Positions 11,016-23,479 of a stretch of DNA of 64,000 nucleotides are shown in pieces. Source of the DNA: Ophioderma brevispina. Taxonomy: Eukaryota > Echinodermata > Ophiuroidea > Amphilepidida > Ophiodermatidae. Position 1 is the first letter of the stretch. Each line of letters opens with the position of its first letter. The position numbers and the translations under genes were made by a program. The notes beneath the pieces are model-generated. The model did not search any database. It had not been told where the DNA came from and was given only the letters and a program-made list of their open reading frames with translations. Where the stretch lies: the NCBI GenBank assembly GCA_023653785.1, contig JAMKCH010058368.1, positions 1 to 64,000 of the forward strand. The letters are read 5' to 3'.

Positions 11016-11515
11016 TAGACATGTTTCCTGGCTGAGGGGTTTTAAGGTGTGAACCATTATATTGGTGTATGTGCATGTTTTCCCCAATCTCTCAGTGTAA
11101 ATATTAATCAGTCCTTAATGCACATCGGGCATTAAAAGCTAAGCTAAACCCAAAGGGTGTATTGAGTCCATCCCACAATGCACCAGTTTTGGGAAATTTC
11201 ACCTTGGTAAGGTCAAGTGATAACCACAAAAATCTATTCCTAAAACATAAAAAGCCTGAATTTTAAACTCATTTTGGCCCACAAGCAATAGTACTAAAGG
11301 AATTTTTATTATGGTCTTGAATGTTTTGTGGCCCTTAAACTTGAACCAAGTACTGACATGTATTTAGAACAGTACAGTATAGAGGGACATTGCAATGCAT
11401 TATGGGATTGGTTTCAAAACACCCTCTGAGCTGAACCTTAATCTCAACTGATACTCTAACTCAGAGTCATAGCCACCACATTCTCATGTACTTAAGTGTC
11501 ATTTTTTTGTTTCAG

Positions 11516-11691
11516 AAAATCCATGCCCACAGCAGGGTAATATTGTCACGATTCGTCTCAGCGAGAATCGTGAAGTCGTCGACAAAGGAGACGGTATTGG
11601 TGAGGAGATGTTGGTAGATACGTACTTTGAAATGAACTATGCTACTGGAGAGTGGAGGCGCTACAAAAAGTACAAGCCAATGGTACAATAG
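11516..11691 (+). CDS. NELFA: NELFA terminal coding exon
   Basis: The acceptor TTTGTTTCAG ends at 11515. With one base from the previous exon the frame reads ENPCPQQGNIVTIRLSE, then MLVDTYFEMNYATGEWRRYK and ends YKPMVQ with TAG at 11689-11691. The ENPC..QG, LVDT.FEMNYATG.W and KKYKPM motifs are hallmarks of the NELF-A C-terminus, and the stop falls where the family ends. No frame errors. The 3' UTR follows; no close AATAAA was seen in the first kilobase, so the cleavage site is undetermined. Confidence 0.96.
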
Positions 11692-14194
11692 TGATTCGTG
11701 AATTTAAATCTCAGCTGTGAAATTTCTTGACTGTATTTGATTAATCAGAGCCTAATGAGTAGACTCCACAATCTTGAACCTAAGAAAAGCCTATGCCTCA
11801 ATTGTACAAACACCAAGCAAGATTTTGATTAATTTGGTCAATTGCCGAGCGCTTGTGTCAGTAATGGTGATTGGTTGTCCACTTCTGCTCATATTGCACA
11901 TGCATTCAGTCTTTTTACTGAATTTTGCTTCTTCATATTTGAAACATCAGATATGTTAACAAGTCTTTATTTCAATAATTACACATGCAGATCAGTTGCG
12001 TCGCCCATCAACGTTAAAATATGGCTGTGATTGTCACAGATTAAGATAGATTGATTAGTACATTACAGTGTCATTGCCGAGGCAAATTTTGTTACTGTCA
12101 ATAACTGGTGAAGATCGTGATACTATCCTTTGATGTTTTGCCATGGAGGTTGTGGATGCTTCCAAGAATTCACATGGAGTAGTATTAGTAGTAGTAGTAG
12201 TGGAAAACCAAAGTTCTAACCCATTTTGTCCTGTCCCACTAATGGGGTTGCCGAGTTCACCCCTCTCATTCACAGCAATACTGCTTGTGTGAGGATTTAT
12301 TGTAGCAAAAGATAATTGACGTCAATGCCCTCTTGATTTCAATGTGCTGAATGGCCCCTGCCACTAGCTCTTCCAGAGCTGACGCCCTTAGTAGGTAAAC
12401 TTCTTTTTCATTCCACGCAGGGTAACCAGCTACCTCCCTCATAAATCATTCTTTAGAACTGACGGGAGTGACGGTTTACGCAACCGACACCCCGACCTGG
12501 TCAGTATCACACTGGTTAACCAGGATACCATTTGCAGGCCCTCAAAAAAACCTGACCTAATAATCATTTGCAAAAAGTAACATGTTCTGTCATGGCAGGC
12601 ATTTAAAAGTTTATGTGGTATAAAATATGTGCAAAGCCAAAAAATGAATTGTAACAACTAGTCAAGCAATCCTCTTTTATCCAAACTCAATTGATGTTTT
12701 TTTTTTTTTTTTAAATTCAAATTTGTTGTTACCATTATGATAACATATTTCAATCCATTACCTTTTGCATTTTTTCCATACTATTTGCCATCTAAACTGA
12801 CTTGTAATATCACAGTATAAATTTCCTGTGGTATGGAAACATTGACAATGATTATCTTACCCTTTGGTGTAATGTGTATTTTTTATTGATTTATAACATT
12901 TGGGCCTTTGGCAGGCATAACTCAATATTGTATATGCTTAAATTCAAGAGAGATCCCATCAAACAATGGTGAGATTATGGGAAGAAGTTCGATTTTAGGA
13001 TGTCGGAGGGAACCGGAATGCTCGGAGAAAACCTGGCGGGACGCGTAGGGAATCAAGAACCAAAAAATAGTAAAAGCTTGAAACAGATAACCCGGCGGCA
13101 TGTCCATGGAGCCTAGTTTGACAGTCTGCCTTGGCATACAACATTTTGCCATGGCGGTAGTATGAGTGATAGGAATACATGCAAGCTTTCCCAAAATAAG
13201 TCAATTATGCCCAAATTGTGATTCAATCATGACCCTATAATGATAGCAATCAGCTCAGATCAAAAGCATGTGGGTTCAATCATTCATAACTGACAAAATT
13301 TTGTTAGAGTTTTGAACCAGGAATCCCTCTGGCTTACAAAATTCAAATGTTTTAAATTTTGCTTCATTTTGTGTAAAATCATTAACGTGACATGTTGGGT
13401 AATAAACATTTGGGTATTTTCTATGAAGAAGCCCTGGGGGATATATGAATGTAACAAATCTTTCCAAAAGTAGCAACTGATTGCATAAAATTTGTTTATA
13501 TTAGAGGTCTTTGATGTTCTTGTCCCGTGTAATCAGATCTAGTCATCAAATACTTAATTCTGTTCAGGCCATGGCCGAAGAACAACACACACGTGAGCCC
13601 TAACGATTTGAATTTGCTCACTGAAACCTTGAGAGCAATGGTCGTTTTCAGCCACTTGATCTGAAATCTTCAGAATTATGCAGAAGGTGTTACATGAACT
13701 CAACCACTGATCAAAAACTAAGAGAGTGTTATACTCTGTTTCACAACTAACTCCTTGTGGCAGTAGAGTGGATTCGTAATTTGATGAGCGTAACTGGCGC
13801 CGTACCCAAGTGCAGTGTAATGTTACAAGTACAAACAGACGCAATGCAGACAACATGTGACTTGCTTTGAAGCCCTTAATCTGCAATTTCCCATTGCCAC
13901 GACAAGCAAAAACACACGTATAGTGGTGATCTGGTGTTTAAAAAAAACCAATCACTAATCACACATCGCATACTGCTGCGTTTATGTGCATTGAATATTT
14001 CACAAAGTAATTTGCTAAACAAAATGTATAGTTCTTAAATAAATTTTAATGTTCTCCTTTGTAGCTGATCAGTCATTGTTTGATACACGTGAGATTTCTA
14101 GATCAACTTGTCATTTTTAGTCGTCCATGGCAAACGGAAATACCTGTGTCGGCAGATCCGTTGTCTGGTGTCTGTGTGTCCATTTCAACATTTA
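11692..14194. other. NELFA 3' flank and intergenic DNA
   Basis: Starts with the NELFA 3' UTR of unknown length. A short AGT trinucleotide run is at 12178-12202 and a T run at about 12695-12712. An AATAAA occurs near 13400, too far to assign. No exons recognised on either strand. Confidence 0.5.
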
Positions 14195-14692
14195 GTAACA
14201 CCTTTTGGTTGACACTTTTCAATTTACTGTAACTTTTTTAGTAGAGTGATGGATCCAGTTCATACTTGGTATGCTTATACATTGAGACAAGTAGTCTTAT
14301 TGTGGGTAACAGATGAGGTCAAAGGTCATTCAAAAAGGGTCACTTTAAAGTCATTATATTGCTCTAGTATCACTTTGGTTAGACGTTTTTCAACTTACTG
14401 TAACGTTTTTTAGTGCAGTGGTGGATAAAGTTCATACTCGGAATGCTTATACATCGAGACAGGAGTCTTATGTCGGTGGTAACGAAACTGAGGTCAAGGT
14501 CGATTAAGGGTCACTTAGGGGATCCATTATATTGCTCTAGTTGCACCTTTTGGTTCAACACTTTTTCACTTACTTGGGTTTTTAGTGCACGATGGATCAA
14601 GTGTAGACATGGTGTTGCATACATGGGACAAGAGTCTTATGTAGGTAACTGGTGGGAAGTCAGAGTCATTCGCGGTAGTATATTGATCTCTT
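14195..14692 (+). repeat. Three tandem copies of a 172-bp unit
   Basis: Copies begin near 14195, 14367 and 14539. Each contains ACCTTTTGGTT, CACTTTTCA.CTTACT, TTTAGT, GATGGAT(C/A)AAGTTCATAC, GCATACAT..GACAAGAGTCTTAT and GAGGTCAAGGTCATT, and ends ATTATATTGCTCT. Divergence is moderate. Its GGTCA-rich style resembles the arrays at 24.6 and 35.1 kb but the units differ. Confidence 0.85.
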
Positions 14693-16779
14693 ATTCTTTG
14701 ACCACATAATCAGACAACATATGGCCCCGCTATTTCTTATTTCTGACACAGGTAGCGTGTTGCTACTTGTATGAATTAGGTAGTTATCTATAAATTGCCG
14801 CCTCATAAGAACACTTAATAATCTCTTCAATGAAATACACTAAGTAAAAGCGGTCTCAATGAGAAGTAACTCTTTTTTGAATCCATTCTAAGAAGGTAAT
14901 AGTAGTCTATGAATTGATAGAAAACATAAAATTGGTATTATTAAAACACACCTTTTAGTGATGTATTTCAGATCTTTTTTGGGACTTTGGAGAATTTTAA
15001 TGCATATAATTGCATTGCAAGTGTTTCACATCTGTAAATATAGAAATAAAATAAGTATTTTCTAAAAACTTGTTCCTTAGTCTAAAGTTTATTCTGTATG
15101 CTCAGGGAGGGGACTACACTAACATTTCTTACTGACTTCATTTTTAACCTATTTGACTCTCCAAGAATGAAACTTTCTTTTCAGCTGAATTCTCTTTTTT
15201 TTGTTGCCCAAATTTACCACAATTTTCTTTTATATCAGCCCTGGTTTAGGCTTGTTGTACCCAAATTTCACACTTTTTAATCTTTTTAACCATCAATGAG
15301 GGGTTGTTGCGATCGAGAGCGGCGTTCGTTTATTTTTAATATGTCGGTTCTTTTTAGCGAAACTAGTCGGCCCGTTTTTTTGTTTTATATCTGTTTGCGC
15401 CGAAAATTCGGCAAAAATGTTCTAGAGGTGGTGGGCCTTTTCTGGTAGAATTTATTTTTAAATTTTAGTGACGGCAGTGAGTTTGGGGAGGTTTTCTGTT
15501 TTTTCGGGCATTTTGGATGCTCGCTTGTCGTTTCATAACTGAAATGTATTGGTTTATGTGTTGCACTTGATAACCGATGGGTATTGCGTGCGAAAATGAA
15601 ACGGGAGCTAACGGGTCGTGCTAACATTCTACCCCAAGAGCTACCCGGGCCCCATCTAGCGGCAGGGTGGACTCTGAGGTCAGACACGAGGGAGTTCATT
15701 TGACCGAGTGGATTTAGTGTAAACAGATCTCTCGATGGATGAAGGTCGCCCGAGAAGATTTCTAGAGGGAAGCGTTACTTCAACCAAAGAAGTGAAAAGT
15801 GTTCTTCCTTACTACAACAGCAACAAAAGAATGTTTTAAAAAATTGGCAAATGATGAAGACATAATTAAAAACAAATTGATGATATTTACCATAAGCTTT
15901 CGAAATTCGGACTGCGCATGGTGCGAGATGTGCTCTGACAAACCCAGTTTCTGGAGAATTAAACATTACCAACGATACGAGATTGCTGGTACCGGTTGAA
16001 CCAGTTTCATCACACCAATTCAACGCCTGATTTTGAATATACCAATTTATTTTTGTATTGGGAGTATTCTTAAGAACCACAACATACTCAGATCGTGTTT
16101 AACTCTGCGTAATTTTTAAATTGTTGTCTAAAAAGGTTGATTTGTTCACGTGTTGTGATGAAACATCAGTCGAATGCAAGGATTGCCAATTCGGCAACCT
16201 TTACCCGTGATTTATCATACACGATGTGTGCGGTTACAGCCTCCAGGAAACTTTGTAAGTATATTCCAGTACATTAGTTTCTAACAATTTAGGTAGTTAC
16301 ACAAGAAAATTAATTTTATGCATGCCATAGGCTATTAGCATTACAATCTACGCTATTGCCAAAATTGTCAAATCAAGATACTAGCAATTTAGGTGCTCGG
16401 TGGTATCTAACTAGAAGTTACAGTGCAATGGCAGTTCAGTTAGCATCCCCAATGGTTTTACTGGTAAATATAAATGGCCCCAAATCAATCCCTCAAACCC
16501 TTCAGAAACTATCTGCAAAAAAACCAACTGCTTTGGAACACATTGTCGTTTTAAAATAGTCCCCAAATTGAGAAAAACATCAAAATATTCACTTTTCCGG
16601 CTGTTGATAAGCATGCCAGACACTCCCCCCCAGTAAGACTTGCGTCATATTTTTATAGCCTTGAGCGTGGATATTTCACTATGACCTCAAAAACTAGTAG
16701 CCATTTCTTATTTTTGACAATCCACAGAATTAAACTAACAATACTACCCAGATAGCACTGCAATGGTGGTCCAATTACT
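14693..16779. other. Unassigned DNA
   Basis: Mostly AT-rich. A GC-richer patch at 15590-15700 contains a minus-strand ORF (15385-15699) without recognisable domain. No repeat family or exon could be supported. Confidence 0.35.
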
Positions 16780-17610
16780 GGACAATTTTATTATTATTGG
16801 CCCTATATTGGCTTAAAATATTGGATAAATATATTTTGCTCATTGGTCAAGTATGAGTTGCACCATAAATATTGGGCGAGAAAGCAGTTGATGCCAATAT
16901 TTAAAGCTTCATAGCGACGGAGACCCATAATATGGGCGTAATCATCCAATTTATCATGATCATGTTGTGGATCGGATATTTTCACACACTGGACTCCTGA
17001 AAACCTGATAAGGGCCAATATTGGCTAATGATGTAAACCAATGTTGTGCCAATGGTGGCCCTATGTTCTTTTACAAACAATTATTTTAAATGGATTTTTT
17101 TTCAAGCTATTTGTAAATAAATTAATAGATAATAGTTAATATTTTTAATGATGAAATTATATATGTAATAATGTCATTGAAAAAAATGTGCTCTGTTTAA
17201 AAATCCATGTTGAGACATATTAGTGTATTCGTGTATGTATTTGACTGAGTTCTCACCCTGCTATTTTTAAGCAATCATCTGCTTTTAAGTCATAATGGGC
17301 CAACGTTATCTCAATAATTGGCTCTATATTTGCTGCTGCTTGTCTTGGGTCAATATTTTTCACCGATTACTTGCGACCAAGTAAGGGGTGCCGGATATGA
17401 AAGCCGATGCCACAGCTGCCAATGGACAAACCATTATTGGTTGCAATATATGAATTAGCCACGTGTTACCGATGCCAATATTACCAACGGAAAAATACCA
17501 TTATTGCCTTGGGAGCCATTAAAGGACCAATAAAGGCCCCCCACATAATTGCCGTTGCCAATTTAAGATTACCGATGGGGACAATGTTGGGCCAAATATG
17601 CGTGCTAGTG
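16780..17610. repeat. Degenerate TTGGCC/CCAATATTGG repeats
   Basis: Clusters of short words such as ATTGGCCC, ATATTGGC, CCAATGTTG and GCCAATGGTGGCCC recur at irregular 15-30 bp steps at 16780-17065 and again at 17290-17610, separated by AT-rich sequence. The words are partly self-complementary. The two ORFs here (minus 17481-17708, plus 17407-17685) are shadows of this array. Confidence 0.6.
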
Positions 17611-18209
17611 GGTGTTATGGACATGTGTGTACTGCTTTCCCAATTACATTCTCCAAGTTCCTTGGTTGAGTTAAGGAAACCATGAATTATTTCATGTAGA
17701 GATTGCATAGTAAGTTTATGATTTTTATATGATTTTGTGAGAATTTTTCAGGGCAGAGAAGTGTCAAATTTCGGTGCGATCAACAAATTTCGGGCTATTT
17801 CACAAAGTTGTTTACCCTGTTGTTGTTGGTTTAAACCCTTTTTTGTCTAGGGTGTTACAACTAATCAGTGTTCACGGGAGCTATATAACCTCGCCTTGTT
17901 GCTTTAGATTTATAGAATATAAATTACAACAACTTCCATCCAGTTATAGGGTAGGGCCTATTAGGACTAAAGTTACAAGCTACACAATTTCCCCGTAATT
18001 TGGACTATGTTATAGGGCCCGACATTAATGTTTTATCGGTATTGTAAGCCTCCATGCATGCAATTAAGATATGTGGGCAGATAGAAGTACATTGTGGTTT
18101 GGATTTTCTTGGGAAATTTTTCAATTTCGTACATTGAGGTGCATGGAACGCTCAATGTGACTGTATGTGTAGGCTATGTACATACATGTGAGGGACCCCC
18201 TCTTTCTCG

Positions 18210-18425
18210 CTAACCGTCCTTAAATACAGCTAAGGGTTTGGTTAAAAATGGATCTGTACTGTTTACGGCAGAAAGTTTACGATTAGATCGTTTCCAAACT
18301 TCTTCGATCTCACTTGGTGTTAGTATAAATAACGCCTTGTACTGCGGCAGAATAAACCAGTGACTGCACATGACTGCATTCCCACGGTTTACGGTAAGCC
18401 CCACACACGTAGGTATTCTTTTCAT
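18210..18425 (-). CDS. Unrecognised 71-aa ORF, possible first exon
   Basis: The frame reads from ATG (18425) through HWFILPQYKALFILTPSEIEE and VWKRSNRKLSAV to LAVFKDG, with a balanced amino-acid composition unlike the repeat-derived ORFs around it. It is followed by GACG|GTTAGC, a weak donor, or by its own stop. About 210 bp upstream of the ATG lies the palindrome GTCACGTGAC (18638-18647), and the upstream 400 bp is richer in CpG than its surroundings, which would suit a promoter. I do not recognise the product. It could equally be a chance ORF; no second exon was identified. Confidence 0.3.
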   Translation of the reverse strand: MKRIPTCVGLTVNRGNAVMCSHWFILPQYKALFILTPSEIEEVWKRSNRKLSAVNSTDPFLTKPLAVFKDG

Positions 18426-18637
18426 GTTTTAAAAGATGACTGACCCTAATTGTATTTCATCTAAAGTTAAACTTTCCTGCTTCCACGCCTTCATTCTAGG
18501 AAAACACAAAAACAAAACAATTGAGAAAGTATATTCGTTTTTAAATCGCCGAAACACACGCAATTACTACGTGGAAGTATAGCGTTTCCAAGGACGACCA
18601 GTGTTGTTTTATCTCTAGTGACCTTTGACATGCACGC

Positions 18638-18647
18638 GTCACGTGAC
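18638..18647. promoter_or_regulatory. GTCACGTGAC E-box palindrome
   Basis: A perfect 10-bp dyad matching the optimal site for MiT/TFE and USF bHLH-zip factors (the CLEAR-type box). It lies about 210 bp 5' of the minus-strand ORF at 18210-18425. A second CACGTG is at about 18823-18828. Function is inferred only from the motif and its position. Confidence 0.35.
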
Positions 18648-19425
18648 TATTTCTGAAATTGCGAAAGGGTTTATTCTGTAAAGCAGTTTTGCAATTCGAT
18701 GACCGCGGCCAATTTTGTAGAACCAGATCGACTAAAAATAGAACAATTTGTTTTGGAACACACTGCGCAAGTGCTTGTCTTTACACAACTGACTAATTAA
18801 TTAGGGCCAGCCCGGGCAACCGGGCACGTGTCGGCCCAGCAGTAGCCTCAATAGAGGCATAGGCCATAGGGGAGTGTTTGTTAGCTACTTTATGACTCGA
18901 GGAATGTTTTGATTTTTGATTGTCACGGTACGCAAAAACGTCCGCGCGAATACAAACAAAATCAGTGTAAAAACTGGAATGGGGAGTCAGCGCGTCTCAG
19001 TAATCGCAAAAACATAGCAGCAGAGGCAGAACAGTCAATGGAATGTTGTGTACAGTTGCTTGATTTTCTGCTGCTAATGAAGTGTAAAATAGGGCAAATT
19101 CCACACCTTTTGTCAGCAGCTGACTGACAATCGGCGGATATATTTTCTGAAAATTCCCATCTTTGAGAGCAGCCTGGCTAAATCATTGCCGCTGTAGGTA
19201 ACCAGCTTATAAACACCCCATCTCATGTATCTCATTGCGGTTGTAATCAAATTTTGATCCGTATCGCGTTGTCACATTAATTCTTATAAAGATAAGACAT
19301 TTTGTACAACCTTTTAATTAAATCTGTTCAATTTGCCCACCCGAGTATTTACTATTTCACCCCGTGTATTGAATGGATCATTCGTCCATAGTTTAATTGA
19401 AGTAAACCAAAAATAAACAGTAAAT

Positions 19426-19481
19426 GGGGGGGGGGGGGAGGGGAGGGGAAGGGGAAAGTGAGTGGGGGGAAGGATGTGGGG
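19426..19481 (+). repeat. G-rich tract
   Basis: A run of 14 G followed by AGGGGAGGGGAAGGGG and further GGGG runs. Strong G-quadruplex potential. The minus-strand Pro-rich ORF at 19314-19604 is its translation artefact. Confidence 0.85.
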
Positions 19482-20189
19482 AAAAAATACAAACCTAGAT
19501 TTGACATTGAAATAAATTAATGTTGTTATTATAACTAGCTTTAAATATGTAAAAGAGGTTGGACAATTAAAACAACCAAATTTAACAACAATAACAGGGA
19601 ACATTGTTAGTACAAAGGACTCACCTTTCTAAAATGTAGGACCAAACTTAGATATGCAAGGAAATTCCCCAAAGTCCGATAAAACACGGTTCCATCTCCA
19701 CCTGTTCTGCATCTTAAGTGTTAGAAAAAGGGCCTGGCGATTTTGTATGTGGCTATCAAATAATACCTCGCCTATATCACGCCGCCCCAGGTGTTTATAT
19801 TTGTATTCACAAGTCAACTGCTGTTTCTATTGTATTCACATTTAACTGCTGAAGAGTGTAATTATTTGCCCAGCAATCGTTGCAATTAAAGGGTTTATAT
19901 GGTTAGATAACCAAAATGTTTGAAATTCATCATAAATTGTTCCCGCCCCTACAAAAATGGTATAACCATAAATTGCATGGAATGCCCAGGGTCTTGTGAA
20001 AGTCGCTGAGGCAGGCAAGATAAGTTGAATGAGATGAAGGTCAGTGTTGTACGTTCAAAAACATACATCACATCCTTCAAAAATTAATTTGGAAATCTCA
20101 ATGTACAACATTATTGGAAGTTGGATTTCATGAATGATCATGATATGAGTGAAGGGGAACTTTATTGTGCATGTATATTTAGGAAAGTC

Positions 20190-22362
20190 ACACTCATGGC
20201 AAGCCATAAAGGGCCATAACGTATTGCCGCCAACGCGTTGCGAGAAAAGTAGCTGGAAGTAGCAACGCGTTGCGACATTTCAGCAACCCGCTGCGGGGGG
20301 GGGTGCCGGCGAATCAAAATCATGAATTTCGGTGACGATTTCAAAAAAATAGGACCCACAACGAGTTGCAAAGTATTCTAGGCAACGCGTTGTGGAAACT
20401 CACAACGCGTTGAAGCCTTCACAACGCGTGCCGAATTAACAACGCGTTGTGAGCCTTTACAACGTTTGCGAAGGCCACAAGGCATAAGGGTCATAAGTAT
20501 TGCCGCAAACGCGTTGTGAGAAAGTGAACGCGTTGCGACATTTCGGGGACAACGAGTGCGGGGCGTTCGGCCATAAAAATCATGAATTTTCTGTGACGTA
20601 TTGTCAAAAAATAGATCCACAACGCTTGCGGCAATACTTATGACCCTTATGGCTTCACAACGGGTTGCAAGCCATCACACCGCGTTGCGGCTTAAACAAC
20701 GGCGTTGCACACCTTCACAGCTTTTGTGAAGGCAATAATATGGCAAGCCATAAAGCAACGTATTCAGCTGCAACGCGTTGCCGACATTCGGCAACGCGTG
20801 CGACATTTCCAGAAAATGCGTTGCGGTGTCGGCCAATCACACATCATTGAATTTCTGTGACGTATTTCAAAAAATAGACCAAACGCGTGCTAGATACTTT
20901 GCAACGCGTTGCAACCTTCACAACGCGTTGCGAGCTTCCACAACGCGTTGAAAGCTTCGCAACGAGTTGCTAAGGTTAACAAGCCATAAGTGACATAACG
21001 TAGTGCCGGGACGCGTTGTGAGAAAGTCACAACGCGTGCGAACATTCGGCACGCGTTGCGGCATTTCAGCAACGCGTTGCGACATTTCAGCAACGCGGTT
21101 GCGGTGTCGGCCAAATCAAAATCATGAATTATTGTGAAGTATTTCAAAAAATCTAAATCTCACAACGCGTTGAGACCTTCCAACGCGTTGCAAAACCCAA
21201 CAACGCGTTGGGCAATAAGTTATGACCCTTATTGCCTTCACAACGCGTTGTGAAGTTTTGCAACGCGATGTGAAGCTCGCATCGAGTTGTGATGGCTTGC
21301 ACGGTGTGAAAGCCATAAGGATAAGGGTCAACGTATTGCCGCAAACGCGTTGTGGATCTATTTTTTGAAATACGGTACAGAAATTCATGATTTTTTTATT
21401 GGCCGACGGCGCAACGCGTTGCCGAACTGTGGAAACGCGGTGCTACTTTCTCAAACGCGTTGCGGCAATAGTTATGACCCTAGGCTGTGGACTTCGCAAC
21501 GCGTTTGTAAAGCTCACAACGCGTTGTGAATCTCGCAACGCGTTGTGAAGGCTTTGCCAACGCCGTTGTGATTGCCACAAAGCGGCGCTAGATACTTTGC
21601 AAAGCGTTGGGGGTCTATTTTTTGAAATACGTCACAGAAATTCATGATTTTGATTGGCCCGACACCGCAACGCGTTGCTGAAAAATGTCGCCAACGCGTT
21701 GACCGGAACAATGTCGCAACGCGTTGTACTTTCTCGCCAAAGCGTTGCGGCAAGACGTTTATGGCCTTTATGGCTTGCCATACACACTAAGAAAAAAGGT
21801 CATAAGTATTGACGCAACGCGTTGTGAAGTTTGAACGGTGTGTGATGTTCGCCAACGCGTGGTGAGATTGATATTTTTGAAATACGTCACAGATGTATCA
21901 TTGATTTGATTGGCCCCGACACCGCAACGCGTTGTGAAATGTCGCAACGCGTTGCCTGAAATGTCGCAACGCGTTGCTGAAATGTCGCCACGCGTTGCAG
22001 AAAATGTCGCAACGCGTGCCGAAATGTCGCAACGCGTTGTGACTTTCTCACAACGCGTGCGGAAATACGTTATGTCCCTTAGGCTTGTTAACCTTGCACG
22101 AGTTGCTAGATACCTTGCATCGCGTTGTGAAGCTCGCAACGCGTCGTGACGTTAGCTGGCAACGCGTTGCAAAGTATCTAGCACCGCGTTGTGGGTCTTA
22201 TTTTTGAAATAGTCACAGAAATTCATGATTGATTTTGATTGCCGACACCGCAACGGTTGCTGAATGTCGCAACGCGTTGCCGAAATGTCCGAACGCGTTG
22301 CTTACTTTCTCGCCAACGCGTTGCAGCAATACGTTTTTTATGGCCTTTATGGCTTTGCCATG
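20190..22362. repeat. Inverted (palindromic) array of CAACGCGTTG repeats
   Basis: A 2.2-kb array dominated by the perfect 10-bp dyad CAACGCGTTG and one-base variants. In places it recurs at 19-21 bp steps, separated by 9-11 nt linkers such as CGACATTTCAG or TGAAGCTCA. A longer spacer (GGCCAATCAAAATCATGAATTT..GTGACGTATTTCAAAAAATAG) occurs four times forward at about 20304, 20570, 20826 and 21105, then four times reverse-complemented at about 21353, 21611, 21871 and 22191. A third module (AAGCCATAAAGGGCCATAACGTATTGCC) marks both ends: forward at 20197 and reversed at 22325-22360, and is mixed internally. The axis is near 21240. The outer ends (CATGGCAAGCC...GGCTTTGCCATG) behave like terminal inverted repeats. 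No protein is encoded; all ORFs here are artefacts. Confidence 0.92.
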
Positions 22363-23272
22363 ACACGTCGCACGTTTCATCATGGTATAGTGGCCGTCAT
22401 AATTTCTGAAACAAATGGCACGCGCGCCGTCTGTTGAAATTGCGTATTCAATCTTCCTTTCCGTTTAACGCGAACCATATATAATTGCTTGGATATTTAC
22501 CGAAATGGACAAACCCGCTGTCGGATGACGACCTTACCTTAGGCAATTGCTGAGAAGTAGCAGTCTTGATTTCTTCAAATCTATACTTTAAAATATTTAC
22601 CTGAGAAATACGCCGAACGATACTAGTACAAATGAAAACAAAATCGGGACTCAAAGTGGAGTGTTCAGAGCAATGAACCTCTCCGAAATGGAAAGTCGGT
22701 TAATTGAGCATTGATTTGCAAGTTCCCGCCCCCGACCAAAGGTCCGACAGAGGCACGACTAATATAGGTGAGGGGCGCCTAAAGGGTCAAAAACGGTATG
22801 TAGTAAATATTTTCTACTCATTGTTCAGCCTATAATTGGTAATAAAGTGTAAATTCATGTAAAATTTGGTCATCTGTCTAAGAGGGATAAAGAAATCGGT
22901 ATCTTTGAGCAATTGTTTTATTCCAATCGTCTCTCTACGTCTCATTGTTTATTCCATGGTGTGAACGGGCAACTGTGGGAAAGTGTAGAGATCAGTGTTG
23001 CACGGGTCACCACTTCGTTGCCAAATGTTCGCCCAGACCGCCGGTTTATCGGTTATTTCGAGATGTAGATGCTCATTTAATTAATATCCTTATCGTCAAT
23101 GTTCAGTTTTTTGCTTGTTAGAAAATTTATCCATAACACAGACTCCCAATACGACGCTCTGAATGTCCGACTAGAAAACAACACAAGGAATGTGAATGTG
23201 CTTCTGGCTCATGAGTGATCCCCAAAAATTTTACAAACAAAACCATGTGTTGTACGAGCGGAGTACAAGCAC
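22363..23272. other. Unassigned DNA right of the inverted array
   Basis: No recognisable element. A minus-strand ORF (22448-22654) contains two GT donors but no domain pattern. Confidence 0.35.
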
Positions 23273-23479
23273 GTGTATTTTAACGATGTTATGCAAAATG
23301 ACACACCTGAGTATCGCACCAAAACGCTGGGTTTCACGTGGGATTGCCCATTAGCCGAAGACCCCGAGAACATTAGTTGGGGAATCACTACTGGGGGCCC
23401 GAACGATAACTTTTCCCTGCTTTGTTTTTATGGATTCGTGATGTCAGAACAGATGGCAGTCAGGTCAATAATGCTCTTA
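23273..23479 (+). CDS. Unrecognised ORF fragment
   Basis: The frame reads MYFNDVMQNDTPEYRTKTLG then FTWDCPLAEDPENISWGITT and FSLLCFYGFVMSEQMAV, with balanced composition and no low complexity. It ends near GTCAG|GTCAAT, a weak donor. No acceptor or family could be recognised. It may be an exon, a transposon gene fragment or chance. Confidence 0.22.

Noticed and set aside
15640..15670. CTCF-like word CCATCTAGCGGCAG
   Set aside because: A single partial match; no way to judge significance by eye.
21768..22149. ORFs of 79-123 aa with repeated QRVA, ATR or NAL words
   Set aside because: Translations of the CAACGCGTTG array in different frames, not genes.
20190..22362. CRISPR array
   Set aside because: Repeats are close together, palindromic and inverted, spacers are themselves repeated, and the context is a eukaryotic genome.
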